Source of the DNA: Opitutales bacterium
GTDB lineage: Bacteria; Verrucomicrobiota; Verrucomicrobiia; Opitutales; Opitutaceae
Assembly: GCA_021772595.1 (NCBI GenBank)
Contig: JAJFLS010000669.1
Location: 1 to 11,562 of the forward strand
DNA length: 11,562 bases
Direction of reading: 5' to 3'
Both the position numbers and the translations under genes were made by a program. Shown one piece after another: positions 1-5,777 of this stretch (positions are counted from its first letter, which is position 1; each line of letters begins with the position of its first letter). The notes under the pieces are model-generated. The model searched no databases. It was not told where the DNA came from and was given only the letters and a program-made list of their open reading frames with translations.

Positions 1-65
1 CCCCGACAAAAAAGCGCGATCAATAAAATATATTTAAACACCCTCATGCATTTTTATGCAGATAA

Positions 66-96
66 CGAGCGCGTATGGATATATCCATACGGCTCG
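66..96. repeat. Long inverted repeat (hairpin-forming) downstream of the secreted-protein gene
   Basis: A perfect 20-bp palindrome, CGTATGGATATATCCATACG, lies at 72-91. It is extended by CGAGC (66-70) and GCTCG (92-96), with a single unpaired G at 71, giving arms of about 15 bases. It sits about 60 bases past the stop of the minus-strand gene at 157-552, so it could end that transcript. There is no adjacent T-run on either strand, so it is not a standard intrinsic terminator. A protein-binding site or an RNA-stabilising 3' hairpin is equally possible. Confidence 0.5.
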
Positions 97-156
97 CATT
101 CTGACTGAATAACAAATTATCGTCTTTCAGAGAAAACAGTTGATGACATTCGTCTA

Positions 157-552
157 TCAACCGTCGGTTTCGCGATCACGAGTGCGCTGGTTGCGACGAT
201 GTGTCGTAGCATCGCGACGGCGGTCCTTGATCTCCTCGAAACGCTCGGCAAATGTGTCCCGCACAGAGCGAACGACGTCACTACGTTCTTCCCGAGTGGC
301 ATCCTCCCCAAGTTCCGAGATCGCATCCCTCAATGCTGTGCGGAAATCCGACTGTATGTCGAGGATCTCCAATCTCTGCTGAAGATAAGCTCTCTTTCTT
401 TCAGAGAGTTCCGCATCGGCATCCTCGAGGATCGCCGCGATCCGCTCTCTCTGCTTATCAATGCCGTCCATCCTCGGACGAGCGAATTCAACCGCAGACA
501 CCATGCTCGACGATATCGCAATCGCCATGAGTAATACTGTTAGTTTTTTCAT
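157..552 (-). CDS. Small secreted helical protein of unknown function, probable sigma-54 target
   Basis: A 131-residue protein that I cannot assign to a family. Residues 1-20 form a clear signal peptide: a KK n-region, a hydrophobic stretch and a cleavage-like SMVSA site, so the product is probably periplasmic. The rest is highly charged and predicted helical (about 25-115), rich in Glu, Arg and Asp, and ends in a basic arginine-rich tail. It has the size and general look of small periplasmic helical proteins such as Spy/CpxP, but I see no LTxxQ motif, so this is only a resemblance. The ATG is preceded by AGGAAA about nine bases upstream. A near-consensus sigma-54 promoter and two palindromic enhancer-like sites lie between it and the sigma-54 response regulator encoded just upstream on the same strand. 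It is therefore likely to be activated by that regulator. Confidence 0.75.
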   Translation of the reverse strand: MKKLTVLLMAIAISSSMVSAVEFARPRMDGIDKQRERIAAILEDADAELSERKRAYLQQRLEILDIQSDFRTALRDAISELGEDATREERSDVVRSVRDTFAERFEEIKDRRRDATTHRRNQRTRDRETDG

Positions 553-615
553 ATTCTATTTTCCTGTTTAGTGTTAATTTATTTCAAAGGTTAATAACCC
601 ACTTACCCAGTCATA

Positions 616-632
616 TGCATGCATCGTGCCAA
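616..632 (-). promoter_or_regulatory. Sigma-54 (-24/-12) promoter
   Basis: On the minus strand the sequence reads TTGGCACGATGCATGCA. Against the consensus TGGCACG-N4-TTGCW it matches every defined position except one (A for the first T of TTGC), with the essential GG and GC at the correct spacing. The start of transcription would fall near 606, leaving a leader of about 54 bases before the ATG at 552. The regulator encoded immediately upstream belongs to the sigma-54 activator family, which makes a chance match unlikely. Confidence 0.8.
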
Positions 633-717
633 GTCCTTCGAATAATTGCTAGTCGTTTTAAATCAGCGACTTAAACAATATTCAACGGACTCCCCGCCCA
701 TCAATTACGCCATTCAT

Positions 718-733
718 TGGGAAATAATTCCCA
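718..733. promoter_or_regulatory. Proximal enhancer-like palindrome (candidate UAS 1)
   Basis: TGGGAAATAATTCCCA has perfect 6-base arms (TGGGAA / TTCCCA) around a 4-base centre. Its centre is about 120 bp upstream of the predicted sigma-54 start of transcription, within the usual range for an activator binding site. It matches the second copy at 762-777 in 15 of 16 bases. Confidence 0.7.
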
Positions 734-761
734 GACATGAACCCAAATAGCGGCATTCCCA

Positions 762-777
762 TGGGAAATAGTTCCCA
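762..777. promoter_or_regulatory. Distal enhancer-like palindrome (candidate UAS 2)
   Basis: TGGGAAATAGTTCCCA is the second copy of the enhancer-like palindrome. Its centre is 44 bp from that of the first, about four helical turns, so both sites lie on roughly the same face of the DNA. It begins 20 bp past the response-regulator stop codon. A further half-site TTCCCA (756-761) abuts it and forms the overlapping palindrome TTCCCATGGGAA (756-767). Confidence 0.7.
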
Positions 778-796
778 GAGAAGCGTCGGACGCAGA

Positions 797-2194
797 CTAT
801 TCGTCCCGCTTCTTCTTCCGGTAGCGAATGTAGTCACGAGGCACGCCCAAGAGACGGGCCGCCTGCGAGACGTTGCCGTCCGCTTGCCCGATCGCCTTGT
901 CAACCAGCCGATCGATCGCCTTCTCCAAATCGAATGCCCCATCGGCGAACTCCCAAAACGGGTTCAACCAGTCCGAACCATCGAGCGGCTGCGGACCGTC
1001 GGCGTTCGCCTCGATTTGGGCGAGCGAAGGAAAGTCCAATCCCGCCGGATTCCGCAGAATGATGGCCCGCTCGATCTCATGCGAAAGCTCGCGAATGTTG
1101 CCCGGCCAATCGTGGGCCTGCAACTGCCGCTTGCCCGCATCGGAAAACTCCAGCGTTTCCAATCGATAGCGCAGCGCGATCTGCTCGCCAATGTGTTCCG
1201 CCAATCTCAGAATATCCTCGCGGCGCTCTCGCAGCGGGGGAATCCGAACATGAAGCAGATTCAGTCGATGGTACAAATCTTCGCGGAAAGCGCCTTCCCT
1301 AACCAGCTCATCCAAATCGCGGTTCGACGCGGCGATCAGCCTGGCATCCACGTGGATCTCGCCAACCCCGCCGATACGCCGGATCTTTCCTTCCTCGATC
1401 GCAACCAGCGCTTTTGCCTGCAAAGCCGGCGATAGGCTTGCGATCTCGTCCAAAAACAACGTCCCCCCATCCGCCGCCTCGAAAAGCCCGATTCGCTTTT
1501 CCTTCGCGTCCGTAAACGAACCTTTCTCGTGCCCGAACAGCTCAGACTCCGCCAGACTCTCCGGCAACGCCGCGCAGTTCACCACAACGAGCTCCGTGTG
1601 CTTTCGGGGTCCTTTCGCGTGGAGCCAGCGAGCGAACGTCGATTTGCCGGTCCCGGTCTCTCCTTCGAGCAACACTGGAGGCAGCCGCTCCCCGAGTCGT
1701 CGATCCGCTGCTAAAATCAGCTCCAGCTTCTCCTTGAGTTCCGACAGGGAATCCCCGAAAAATAGCGAATCGCCTCCGTCGTTGCCGTCCATCGACTCCA
1801 AGCGATGCTGCCGCGACCGATCACTTTTCTTAGCGTTCGCGCAACGGGCGAGGATCAGCGGAATCTCCTGAAGCTCGAACGGCTTCGCCGTGTAGTCCAC
1901 CGCCCCGCGCTTCATCGCCTCGACCGCTATTTCCCAGCCGCCATCCGCGGTCATTATCACGCACGAGACGCCTTTCGCGAACTCCAGCAAGTCGATCCCC
2001 AGTCCGTCCGGAAGATGGACGTCGAATAGAGCGTAGTCGAACGGCATCGATTCCAAGGCGTTCTTGCCTTCCTCGAACGTCGAAACCGCGACCACGTTCG
2101 ATCCCTCTGACTCAAGGAATCGAGCCAATCGCTTTCTCAGAAGCGGTTCGTCATCAACCACTAGAATTTCTCTTCCGGATAACAGGGCGTTCAT
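797..2194 (-). CDS. Sigma-54-dependent response regulator (NtrC family)
   Basis: A 465-residue transcriptional activator with the three standard NtrC domains. The receiver (about 8-118) has the acidic pocket D14/D15, phosphoacceptor D58 (ALFDVH) and K104. The AAA+ domain (about 145-375) has Walker A GETGTGKS at 178-185, Walker B TLFLDEI around D249/E250, and FREDLYHRLN with R304/R310. The Fis-type helix-turn-helix (about 425-460) contains NVSQAARLLGVPRDYI. The sigma-54-contacting L1 loop reads GSFTDA (225-230) instead of GAFTGA; the key Phe and Thr are kept. I chose the ATG at 2194; an in-frame GTG at 2206 would add four residues, and neither has a strong ribosome binding site. It should bind the paired palindromes just past its stop codon and drive the small secreted protein downstream. 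No partner histidine kinase is encoded in the window. Confidence 0.95.
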   Translation of the reverse strand: MNALLSGREILVVDDEPLLRKRLARFLESEGSNVVAVSTFEEGKNALESMPFDYALFDVHLPDGLGIDLLEFAKGVSCVIMTADGGWEIAVEAMKRGAVDYTAKPFELQEIPLILARCANAKKSDRSRQHRLESMDGNDGGDSLFFGDSLSELKEKLELILAADRRLGERLPPVLLEGETGTGKSTFARWLHAKGPRKHTELVVVNCAALPESLAESELFGHEKGSFTDAKEKRIGLFEAADGGTLFLDEIASLSPALQAKALVAIEEGKIRRIGGVGEIHVDARLIAASNRDLDELVREGAFREDLYHRLNLLHVRIPPLRERREDILRLAEHIGEQIALRYRLETLEFSDAGKRQLQAHDWPGNIRELSHEIERAIILRNPAGLDFPSLAQIEANADGPQPLDGSDWLNPFWEFADGAFDLEKAIDRLVDKAIGQADGNVSQAARLLGVPRDYIRYRKKKRDE

Positions 2195-2289
2195 ATCCGA
2201 GGGCACTCAATGCGATGCCATTCCCATTTACAAGCGTCTATTAGACTCCCCAAAAAACCGGCTACAGCCAAAGAAAGAGAGTAGTCCAA

Positions 2290-2312
2290 TTGATATATAA
2301 AAATAATATCAA
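2290..2312. repeat. AT-rich inverted repeat in a divergent intergenic region
   Basis: TTGATAT (2290-2296) and ATATCAA (2306-2312) form 7-base inverted arms around nine A/T bases. The repeat lies between the response-regulator gene and the divergent 76-residue reading frame, about 95 bp from the regulator start. It could be an operator or part of an AT-rich promoter region. I found no convincing -35/-10 pair for either gene here. Confidence 0.35.
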
Positions 2313-2360
2313 ACAAATGTAAAATCCGGCTTGTCAAAATTTCCTTGAACCTTCAAATCT

Positions 2361-2591
2361 ATGTTGGCAATGATTCGCCCGTCCCACGAAAGCACCAATC
2401 CGCTCAATTCTGAGCTTCGCAAGGAATACGAGGTTGGGCTAGTGCGCCTCATTCGGATCGAAAAACGACTAGGAACAACGCTTGAGCGTGAAAACGATCT
2501 GGTAATTGCCCAGAAAATCGCTCATCGTTTGTCCAATATTCAAATGCTGCTCGCCGTTAAAAACGGCCCAAAAACGGACGACGATTTATAG
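2361..2591 (+). CDS. Hypothetical small protein (76 aa), divergent from the response regulator
   Basis: I do not recognise this protein. It is 76 residues, soluble, charged and probably all helical, with no signal peptide or membrane segment. The C-terminal half contains KIAHRLSNIQMLL, which weakly resembles the H-box of histidine kinases (A-H-x-L-x-N). The protein has no ATPase domain and is too short to be a kinase, so this may be coincidence. The start is uncertain: ATGs lie at 2361 and 2370, and neither has a clear ribosome binding site. The codon composition looks like that of neighbouring genes. It is divergent from the response regulator across a 154-166 bp AT-rich gap and could share its regulation. 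Confidence 0.5.
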   Translation: MLAMIRPSHESTNPLNSELRKEYEVGLVRLIRIEKRLGTTLERENDLVIAQKIAHRLSNIQMLLAVKNGPKTDDDL

Positions 2592-2670
2592 TTCAAAATT
2601 TTACCGCTGTTATACATCAATCCGCCATCAGTCGAGTAGGCCAACCGTCGATATAAAGTAAGTTCTTTCT

Positions 2671-3459
2671 TTGAAATCAACTGTTTCACCGCAGCGTTTT
2701 CAGGGAACGAAAGTATCGCACACTAGGTCCAACAGATCCAACAATCGAGTGAAGCCCTTAAATCCAATTCATCGAAGCCATTTCCACCCGCTTCTGGGTG
2801 TCGCGGAACTCGTTGCGTTCGATCTTGAGACCACTGGATTGCGGCCGAAGCAGGAAGAAATCACCCAAATCGCAGCCGTCCGGCTTGGTGGGATGAGGAT
2901 GGAGATCGAGGAATCCTTCACCACCTACGTCAATCCCGGAAAACCGATTCCGAAACCCATCCAGAAACTGACTCGCGTCCGAGATGCCCATGTCGCAAAC
3001 GCTCCATCGCCCGTCGAAGCGTTGCAGAGTTTCTCCGACTTCGTCGGGACATCGACTCTATTCGGGCACGATATCTACCGCTTCGACTTCCGGTTCATTC
3101 GCAAACATGTGAGCGAAGATCCGAAACTCACGCGCACTGTCCGCTTCATCGATACGATGGATATTTTCGAAATTCTTTGGCCCGATTTCTCGCGGCTGCG
3201 CAATTCGCTCGACGATATCGCCGAACGGCTTTCCGCCGGATTGTCATCCATTCGCAGACACGACGCAGTGGGCGACGCTAACTTGCTCGCGAACGTCTTC
3301 CAGCGTATTCAGGACCATCCGAATCTCGAGAAACTCAGCTCGAAGGTTCCCGTTCACGAAGCGCAGCTACCGAAGATCGCGGTCCCCCAGAAAAAAAGAG
3401 CGCCGTTTCAAGGAGTGCGACCCTCATTCGATCTCGCTCGGAACCGAGCTCGCGATTAA
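2671..3459 (+). CDS. DEDDh 3'-5' exonuclease (DnaQ/PolC epsilon-like)
   Basis: A 262-residue protein (from the TTG start) with a complete RNase T/DnaQ exonuclease fold. Exo I is VAFDLETTGL with D51/E53, Exo II is GHDIYRFDFRFI with D139, and Exo III is HDAVGDANLL with H197/D202. All five DEDDh residues are present, so it should be an active metal-dependent exonuclease that removes nucleotides from 3' ends in repair, proofreading or RNA trimming. Residues 1-45 are a basic, low-complexity extension, and about 55 residues after the domain are also basic. No polymerase or GIY-YIG domain is attached, and which DnaQ-like subgroup it belongs to cannot be told here. No ATG precedes the domain; the candidates are TTG 2671 (weak AAGTAAG upstream) and GTG 2749, which would give 236 residues. 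Confidence 0.88.
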   Translation: MKSTVSPQRFQGTKVSHTRSNRSNNRVKPLNPIHRSHFHPLLGVAELVAFDLETTGLRPKQEEITQIAAVRLGGMRMEIEESFTTYVNPGKPIPKPIQKLTRVRDAHVANAPSPVEALQSFSDFVGTSTLFGHDIYRFDFRFIRKHVSEDPKLTRTVRFIDTMDIFEILWPDFSRLRNSLDDIAERLSAGLSSIRRHDAVGDANLLANVFQRIQDHPNLEKLSSKVPVHEAQLPKIAVPQKKRAPFQGVRPSFDLARNRARD

Positions 3460-3517
3460 CAGTTCCGAGTCATCCATGGTCCTCGACTAGGTAGCGGATT
3501 GCCGCCACACCTATCCG

Positions 3518-4198
3518 ATGCTTCGCTCCATCTCCTATATCATTCCAACTTTGAATGAAGAAGATGCCCTTCCCGCGACGCTTCGAAGTATCCGAGACCA
3601 ACCGGGCGACAAGGAGATTCTTATCATCGACGGCGGAAGCAATGACGCCACCCTAGAAATCGCCAAGCTCCATGCTTGCGCAGTCTTTCAAGGCGAACCG
3701 GGCCGCGGAGCTCAAATGAATCTTGGAGCCTCCAAAGCGAGCGGGGACATCCTCCTTTTCCTGCATGCCGACACCATCATCCCGCAAGGCGCGGCCGAAG
3801 AGATCGACCATCTTCTCGGACGCCCTGGAGTTCTCGCCGGAACATTTCGACTATCCTTCGACGTCTCTTCCTTCTGGCTTCGCCTATACTCTCTCTGCAG
3901 TTCAATTAATGCTCCGCTATTTACCTACGGCGATCAGGGACTCTTTATTCAACGAACTGAATTCCAGTCAGTCGGAAACTTCCAAGCGTATCCGCTTCTT
4001 GAGGATGTGGAATTCCAAACGCGCCTTAGAAAACGCGGCCGAGTGGCGAAATCGAAACTTGCGGCCCGCACCTCAGCGAGAAGATTCCAGCGTAACGGGC
4101 CGCTCAAGCAACAACTGCTCAATCTAGCGATCGTATGCGCCTATCGAGCCGGAGCGAGCCCTCATCGCCTCGCTCGCTACTATTCCAATTTAAGGTAG
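3518..4198 (+). CDS. Family-2 glycosyltransferase, TIGR04283-like
   Basis: A 226-residue GT-A glycosyltransferase. The N-terminus SYIIPTLNEE and IIDGGSNDAT (37-45) form the nucleotide-sugar pocket. GRGAQMNLGA (62-71) and LLFLHADT (79-86, the DxD equivalent) are characteristic of the group annotated as rSAM/selenodomain-associated transferase 2. FTYGDQGLFI (135-144) and PLLEDVEF (159-166) supply acceptor-site and catalytic acidic residues. The C-terminus, with TSARRFQRNGPLKQQ, also fits this family. It is cytoplasmic or peripheral, with no strong membrane helix. The partner proteins typical of this family (DUF2064, radical SAM) are not in the window, and its substrate is unknown. It starts 58 bp after the exonuclease gene on the same strand and could be cotranscribed. 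A terminator follows its stop. Confidence 0.9.
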   Translation: MLRSISYIIPTLNEEDALPATLRSIRDQPGDKEILIIDGGSNDATLEIAKLHACAVFQGEPGRGAQMNLGASKASGDILLFLHADTIIPQGAAEEIDHLLGRPGVLAGTFRLSFDVSSFWLRLYSLCSSINAPLFTYGDQGLFIQRTEFQSVGNFQAYPLLEDVEFQTRLRKRGRVAKSKLAARTSARRFQRNGPLKQQLLNLAIVCAYRAGASPHRLARYYSNLR

Positions 4199-4217
4199 AC
4201 AGTCGCTTTAAAGAAAT

Positions 4218-4256
4218 AAAAAGGCGCCGCAGAATCAACTGAGACGCCTCGTTTTT
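4218..4256. terminator. Intrinsic terminator after the glycosyltransferase
   Basis: AGGCG (4222-4226) pairs with CGCCT (4245-4249), and inner CAG/CTG can stack around AATCAA. The hairpin is flanked by an A-run on the left and CGTTTTT on the right (T-run 4252-4256). It begins about 20 bp past the glycosyltransferase stop. The A-run lets it also act on the minus strand, where it would end transcripts of the microprotein at 4303-4392. Confidence 0.7.
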
Positions 4257-4302
4257 CGATCAATTAAATTGTACAGCCAACAGCGTGGCCGATAAATCAA
4301 AA

Positions 4303-4392
4303 TTAGAATCTTACCTTAGAATGCTCTAGTTCCATAACCAGCATGCATGCTAATGCAGCCACTGAAACCATTCCAAAAATTATTGCTATCAT
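4303..4392 (-). CDS. Membrane microprotein, 29 aa
   Basis: This short reading frame begins MIAIIFGMVSVAALACMLVM and ends with a charged tail, ELEHSKVRF. It would form one membrane helix (about residues 2-20) with a short polar C-terminus. The support is the very good ribosome binding site AAAAAGGGGG eight bases before the ATG, a TATAAC -10-like box about 20 bp further upstream, and the terminator-like element beyond its stop. It resembles single-helix accessory proteins of membrane complexes (the KdpF/CydX size class) only in size, and no partner complex lies nearby. I cannot name it. A chance reading frame remains possible. Confidence 0.55.
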   Translation of the reverse strand: MIAIIFGMVSVAALACMLVMELEHSKVRF

Positions 4393-4450
4393 ATTTTATT
4401 CCCCCTTTTTAATGTTATACCCCAGTAAACACCTATCACTCGAACGAGGT

Positions 4451-4465
4451 TGCAGAAATTCTGCA
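4451..4465. promoter_or_regulatory. Palindrome between the microprotein and SMUG1 genes
   Basis: TGCAGAAATTCTGCA has perfect 7-base arms around a single central base. It lies between two divergent genes, 79 bp before the SMUG1 start, where a repressor or activator site would be expected. It does not match the SOS box of Proteobacteria or Firmicutes, and I cannot name the protein that would bind it. Confidence 0.4.
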
Positions 4466-4543
4466 TTTTCTCGCCTGTAGGAGTTTCGACACTAGTTTAG
4501 CAAAGAGATTGACCCCCTCGCTCGCATCCCAGAAAACTCGCTA

Positions 4544-5263
4544 ATGAGCGTATCCGTAAAGCTGATCGCAGCTGCCCAAAAACTTTCGAAAACAGTCGAC
4601 GGAATGAAATTCGCCGATCCCGTGGCCTACGTTTACAACCCGCTAAAATATGCGTGGCAGCCGCACGAGGCCTATCTCAGCCAATTCGGAAACTCGAAAA
4701 AGAAGGTCGTTTTTATGGGGATGAATCCCGGCCCCTGGGGGATGGCCCAAACCGGCGTTCCCTTCGGAGAGATTCCCTCCGTTCGGGATTGGATGGGAAT
4801 AGAAGCGCCTGTCGATATGCCGTTCCCGGAACACCCCAAGCGCCCCGTGACGGGATTCGCGTGCGAGAAGTCGGAAGTTTCCGGCCGGCGACTTTGGGGC
4901 CTATTCGCGGAACGCTTTCCATCCGCCGGCGACTTTTTCGCCGACCATTTTGTTCTGAACTACTGCCCGCTCGTGTTCATGGAAGAGAGCTCTAGAAACC
5001 GCACCCCCGACAAGCTTCCATCCGCCGAAGTTTCTGCCCTCTTCGCCGCTTGCGACAAGCACCTCCGAGCCTGCATCCAAGCCCTTGATCCCGACTGGAT
5101 TGTCGGCGTCGGAGGATTCGCTCAAGGCCGGGCGAAAGAGGCTCTTTCCGGCATCGATGTCCAGCACGGCAAAGTCCTGCACCCCTCTCCCGCGAGTCCT
5201 GCAGCCAATCGCGGATGGGCCGAAGCCGCCACCAAGCAACTAGCAGAACAGGGCATTTGGTAG
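4544..5263 (+). CDS. SMUG1-type uracil-DNA glycosylase (UDG family 3)
   Basis: A 239-residue single-strand-selective monofunctional uracil-DNA glycosylase. It removes uracil (and in this family often hydroxymethyluracil or xanthine) from DNA to start base-excision repair. Motif 1 is GMNPGPWGMAQTGVPFGE (59-76), with the water-positioning Asn at 61. FVLNYCPLVFM contains the uracil-binding Asn at 139. Motif 2 is HPSPASPAANRGW, with catalytic His 213. These match vertebrate SMUG1 closely, and the length is that of bacterial members. The start codon ATG lacks a clear ribosome binding site. It is monocistronic: divergent from the microprotein upstream, with a hairpin five bases after its stop and a convergent gene beyond. 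The bacterial distribution of SMUG1 is patchy. Confidence 0.95.
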   Translation: MSVSVKLIAAAQKLSKTVDGMKFADPVAYVYNPLKYAWQPHEAYLSQFGNSKKKVVFMGMNPGPWGMAQTGVPFGEIPSVRDWMGIEAPVDMPFPEHPKRPVTGFACEKSEVSGRRLWGLFAERFPSAGDFFADHFVLNYCPLVFMEESSRNRTPDKLPSAEVSALFAACDKHLRACIQALDPDWIVGVGGFAQGRAKEALSGIDVQHGKVLHPSPASPAANRGWAEAATKQLAEQGIW

Positions 5264-5267
5264 ATGC

Positions 5268-5288
5268 TGGAGGGACGTCCTCCCTCCA
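5268..5288 (+). terminator. Hairpin after the SMUG1 stop, possible terminator
   Basis: TGGAGGGA and TCCCTCCA form a perfect 8-bp GC-rich stem around the loop CGTCC, starting five bases past the glycosylase stop codon. Only TT follows, so it lacks the T-run of a canonical intrinsic terminator. It may still block or stabilise the 3' end between the convergent genes. Confidence 0.45.
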
Positions 5289-5323
5289 TTCGAAACTCAA
5301 CGAAATGTTGCTCTGCAGGCGGC

Positions 5324-5521
5324 CTATTTGCCCCAGTCAATCGAATCGAAATTACTTCGGAACTCTTCCGAAAATATATTTCGAGGACCGTCGCCCTTGC
5401 CGTTCCTAGCCGTGCCGCTATCCTTCGCCTTTGGAGTCGAATCGCTAGATTTCGACTTCGATTCGCCAGTGCTTGGCTTTGATTCAGGCTTTTTAGGTGA
5501 GCTTTTCTTTTTTTCTGCCAT
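5324..5521 (-). CDS. Lys/Ser/Pro-rich small disordered protein (65 aa)
   Basis: A 65-residue protein with a low-complexity N-terminal two thirds (MAEKKKSSPKKPESKPS and similar Lys, Ser, Pro, Thr and Asp repeats). A more ordered, aromatic C-terminal segment, NIFSEEFRSNFDSIDWGK, follows. The basic disordered region followed by a defined acidic/aromatic tail suggests a short peptide that docks onto a partner, but no function can be named. It has no signal peptide. The ribosome binding site is weak, and a perfect TTGACA (minus strand, 5568-5573) lacks a good -10 box at the right distance. The opposite strand is also open here, but its reading frame looks like a shadow of this one. Confidence 0.55.
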   Translation of the reverse strand: MAEKKKSSPKKPESKPSTGESKSKSSDSTPKAKDSGTARNGKGDGPRNIFSEEFRSNFDSIDWGK

Positions 5522-5719
5522 GGATATTCACAAGGTTAACGTGCCAAAAAAATCGTGAACCCCGCCTTGTCAACGCAATTTGAACAGCGGTGACCCCTCA
5601 AGCCGGGCTCATTTTAGACAATGCATTTCTCCTCAAGACACGCCCGCCGTACCGAGTTAACCGCCATTCATTCTTCAGCCTCTGTTGAATCCAACAGCCG
5701 AGTTTTCTCGAATTATGTA

Positions 5720-5759
5720 TTGCAGGCGCTTATCGATCACTCGATCTATTCGCCTGCAA
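5720..5759 (+). promoter_or_regulatory. Long inverted repeat in the leader of the DUF3016 gene
   Basis: Arms TTGCAGGCG (5720-5728) and CGCCTGCAA (5751-5759) are perfect 9-base complements, with an inner stem ATCGA (5732-5736) / TCGAT (5741-5745) and loop TCAC. As RNA it would form a long two-part hairpin ending 10 bases before the Shine-Dalgarno sequence. It could modulate translation or message stability. As DNA it could be an operator. Confidence 0.5.
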
Positions 5760-5768
5760 AGGGAAACA

Positions 5769-5777
5769 AAGGAGGGG
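5769..5777 (+). promoter_or_regulatory. Strong ribosome binding site that fixes the DUF3016 start
   Basis: AAGGAGGGG lies three to eight bases before the ATG at 5781. It singles out this ATG over upstream in-frame start codons, including an ATG at 5685, and places the signal peptide at the true N-terminus. Confidence 0.85.

Noticed and set aside
737..1435. 232-residue reading frame on the plus strand
   Set aside because: It runs opposite the AAA+ and helix-turn-helix part of the response regulator, and its protein has no recognisable domain. It is a shadow frame.
2210..2226. TTCCCA half-site and a TGG-N10-GC pattern just before the response regulator, suggesting sigma-54 autoregulation
   Set aside because: Only one half-site is present, most promoter positions mismatch, and the implied transcript start would fall almost on the start codon.
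4901..5239. 112-residue minus-strand frame inside the SMUG1 gene
   Set aside because: The opposite strand encodes a complete, motif-rich glycosylase; this is a shadow frame.
5540..5546. TGGCACG on the minus strand upstream of the 65-residue protein, like a sigma-54 -24 element
   Set aside because: No GC falls at the required -12 position; TT is found there instead, so the spacing rule fails.
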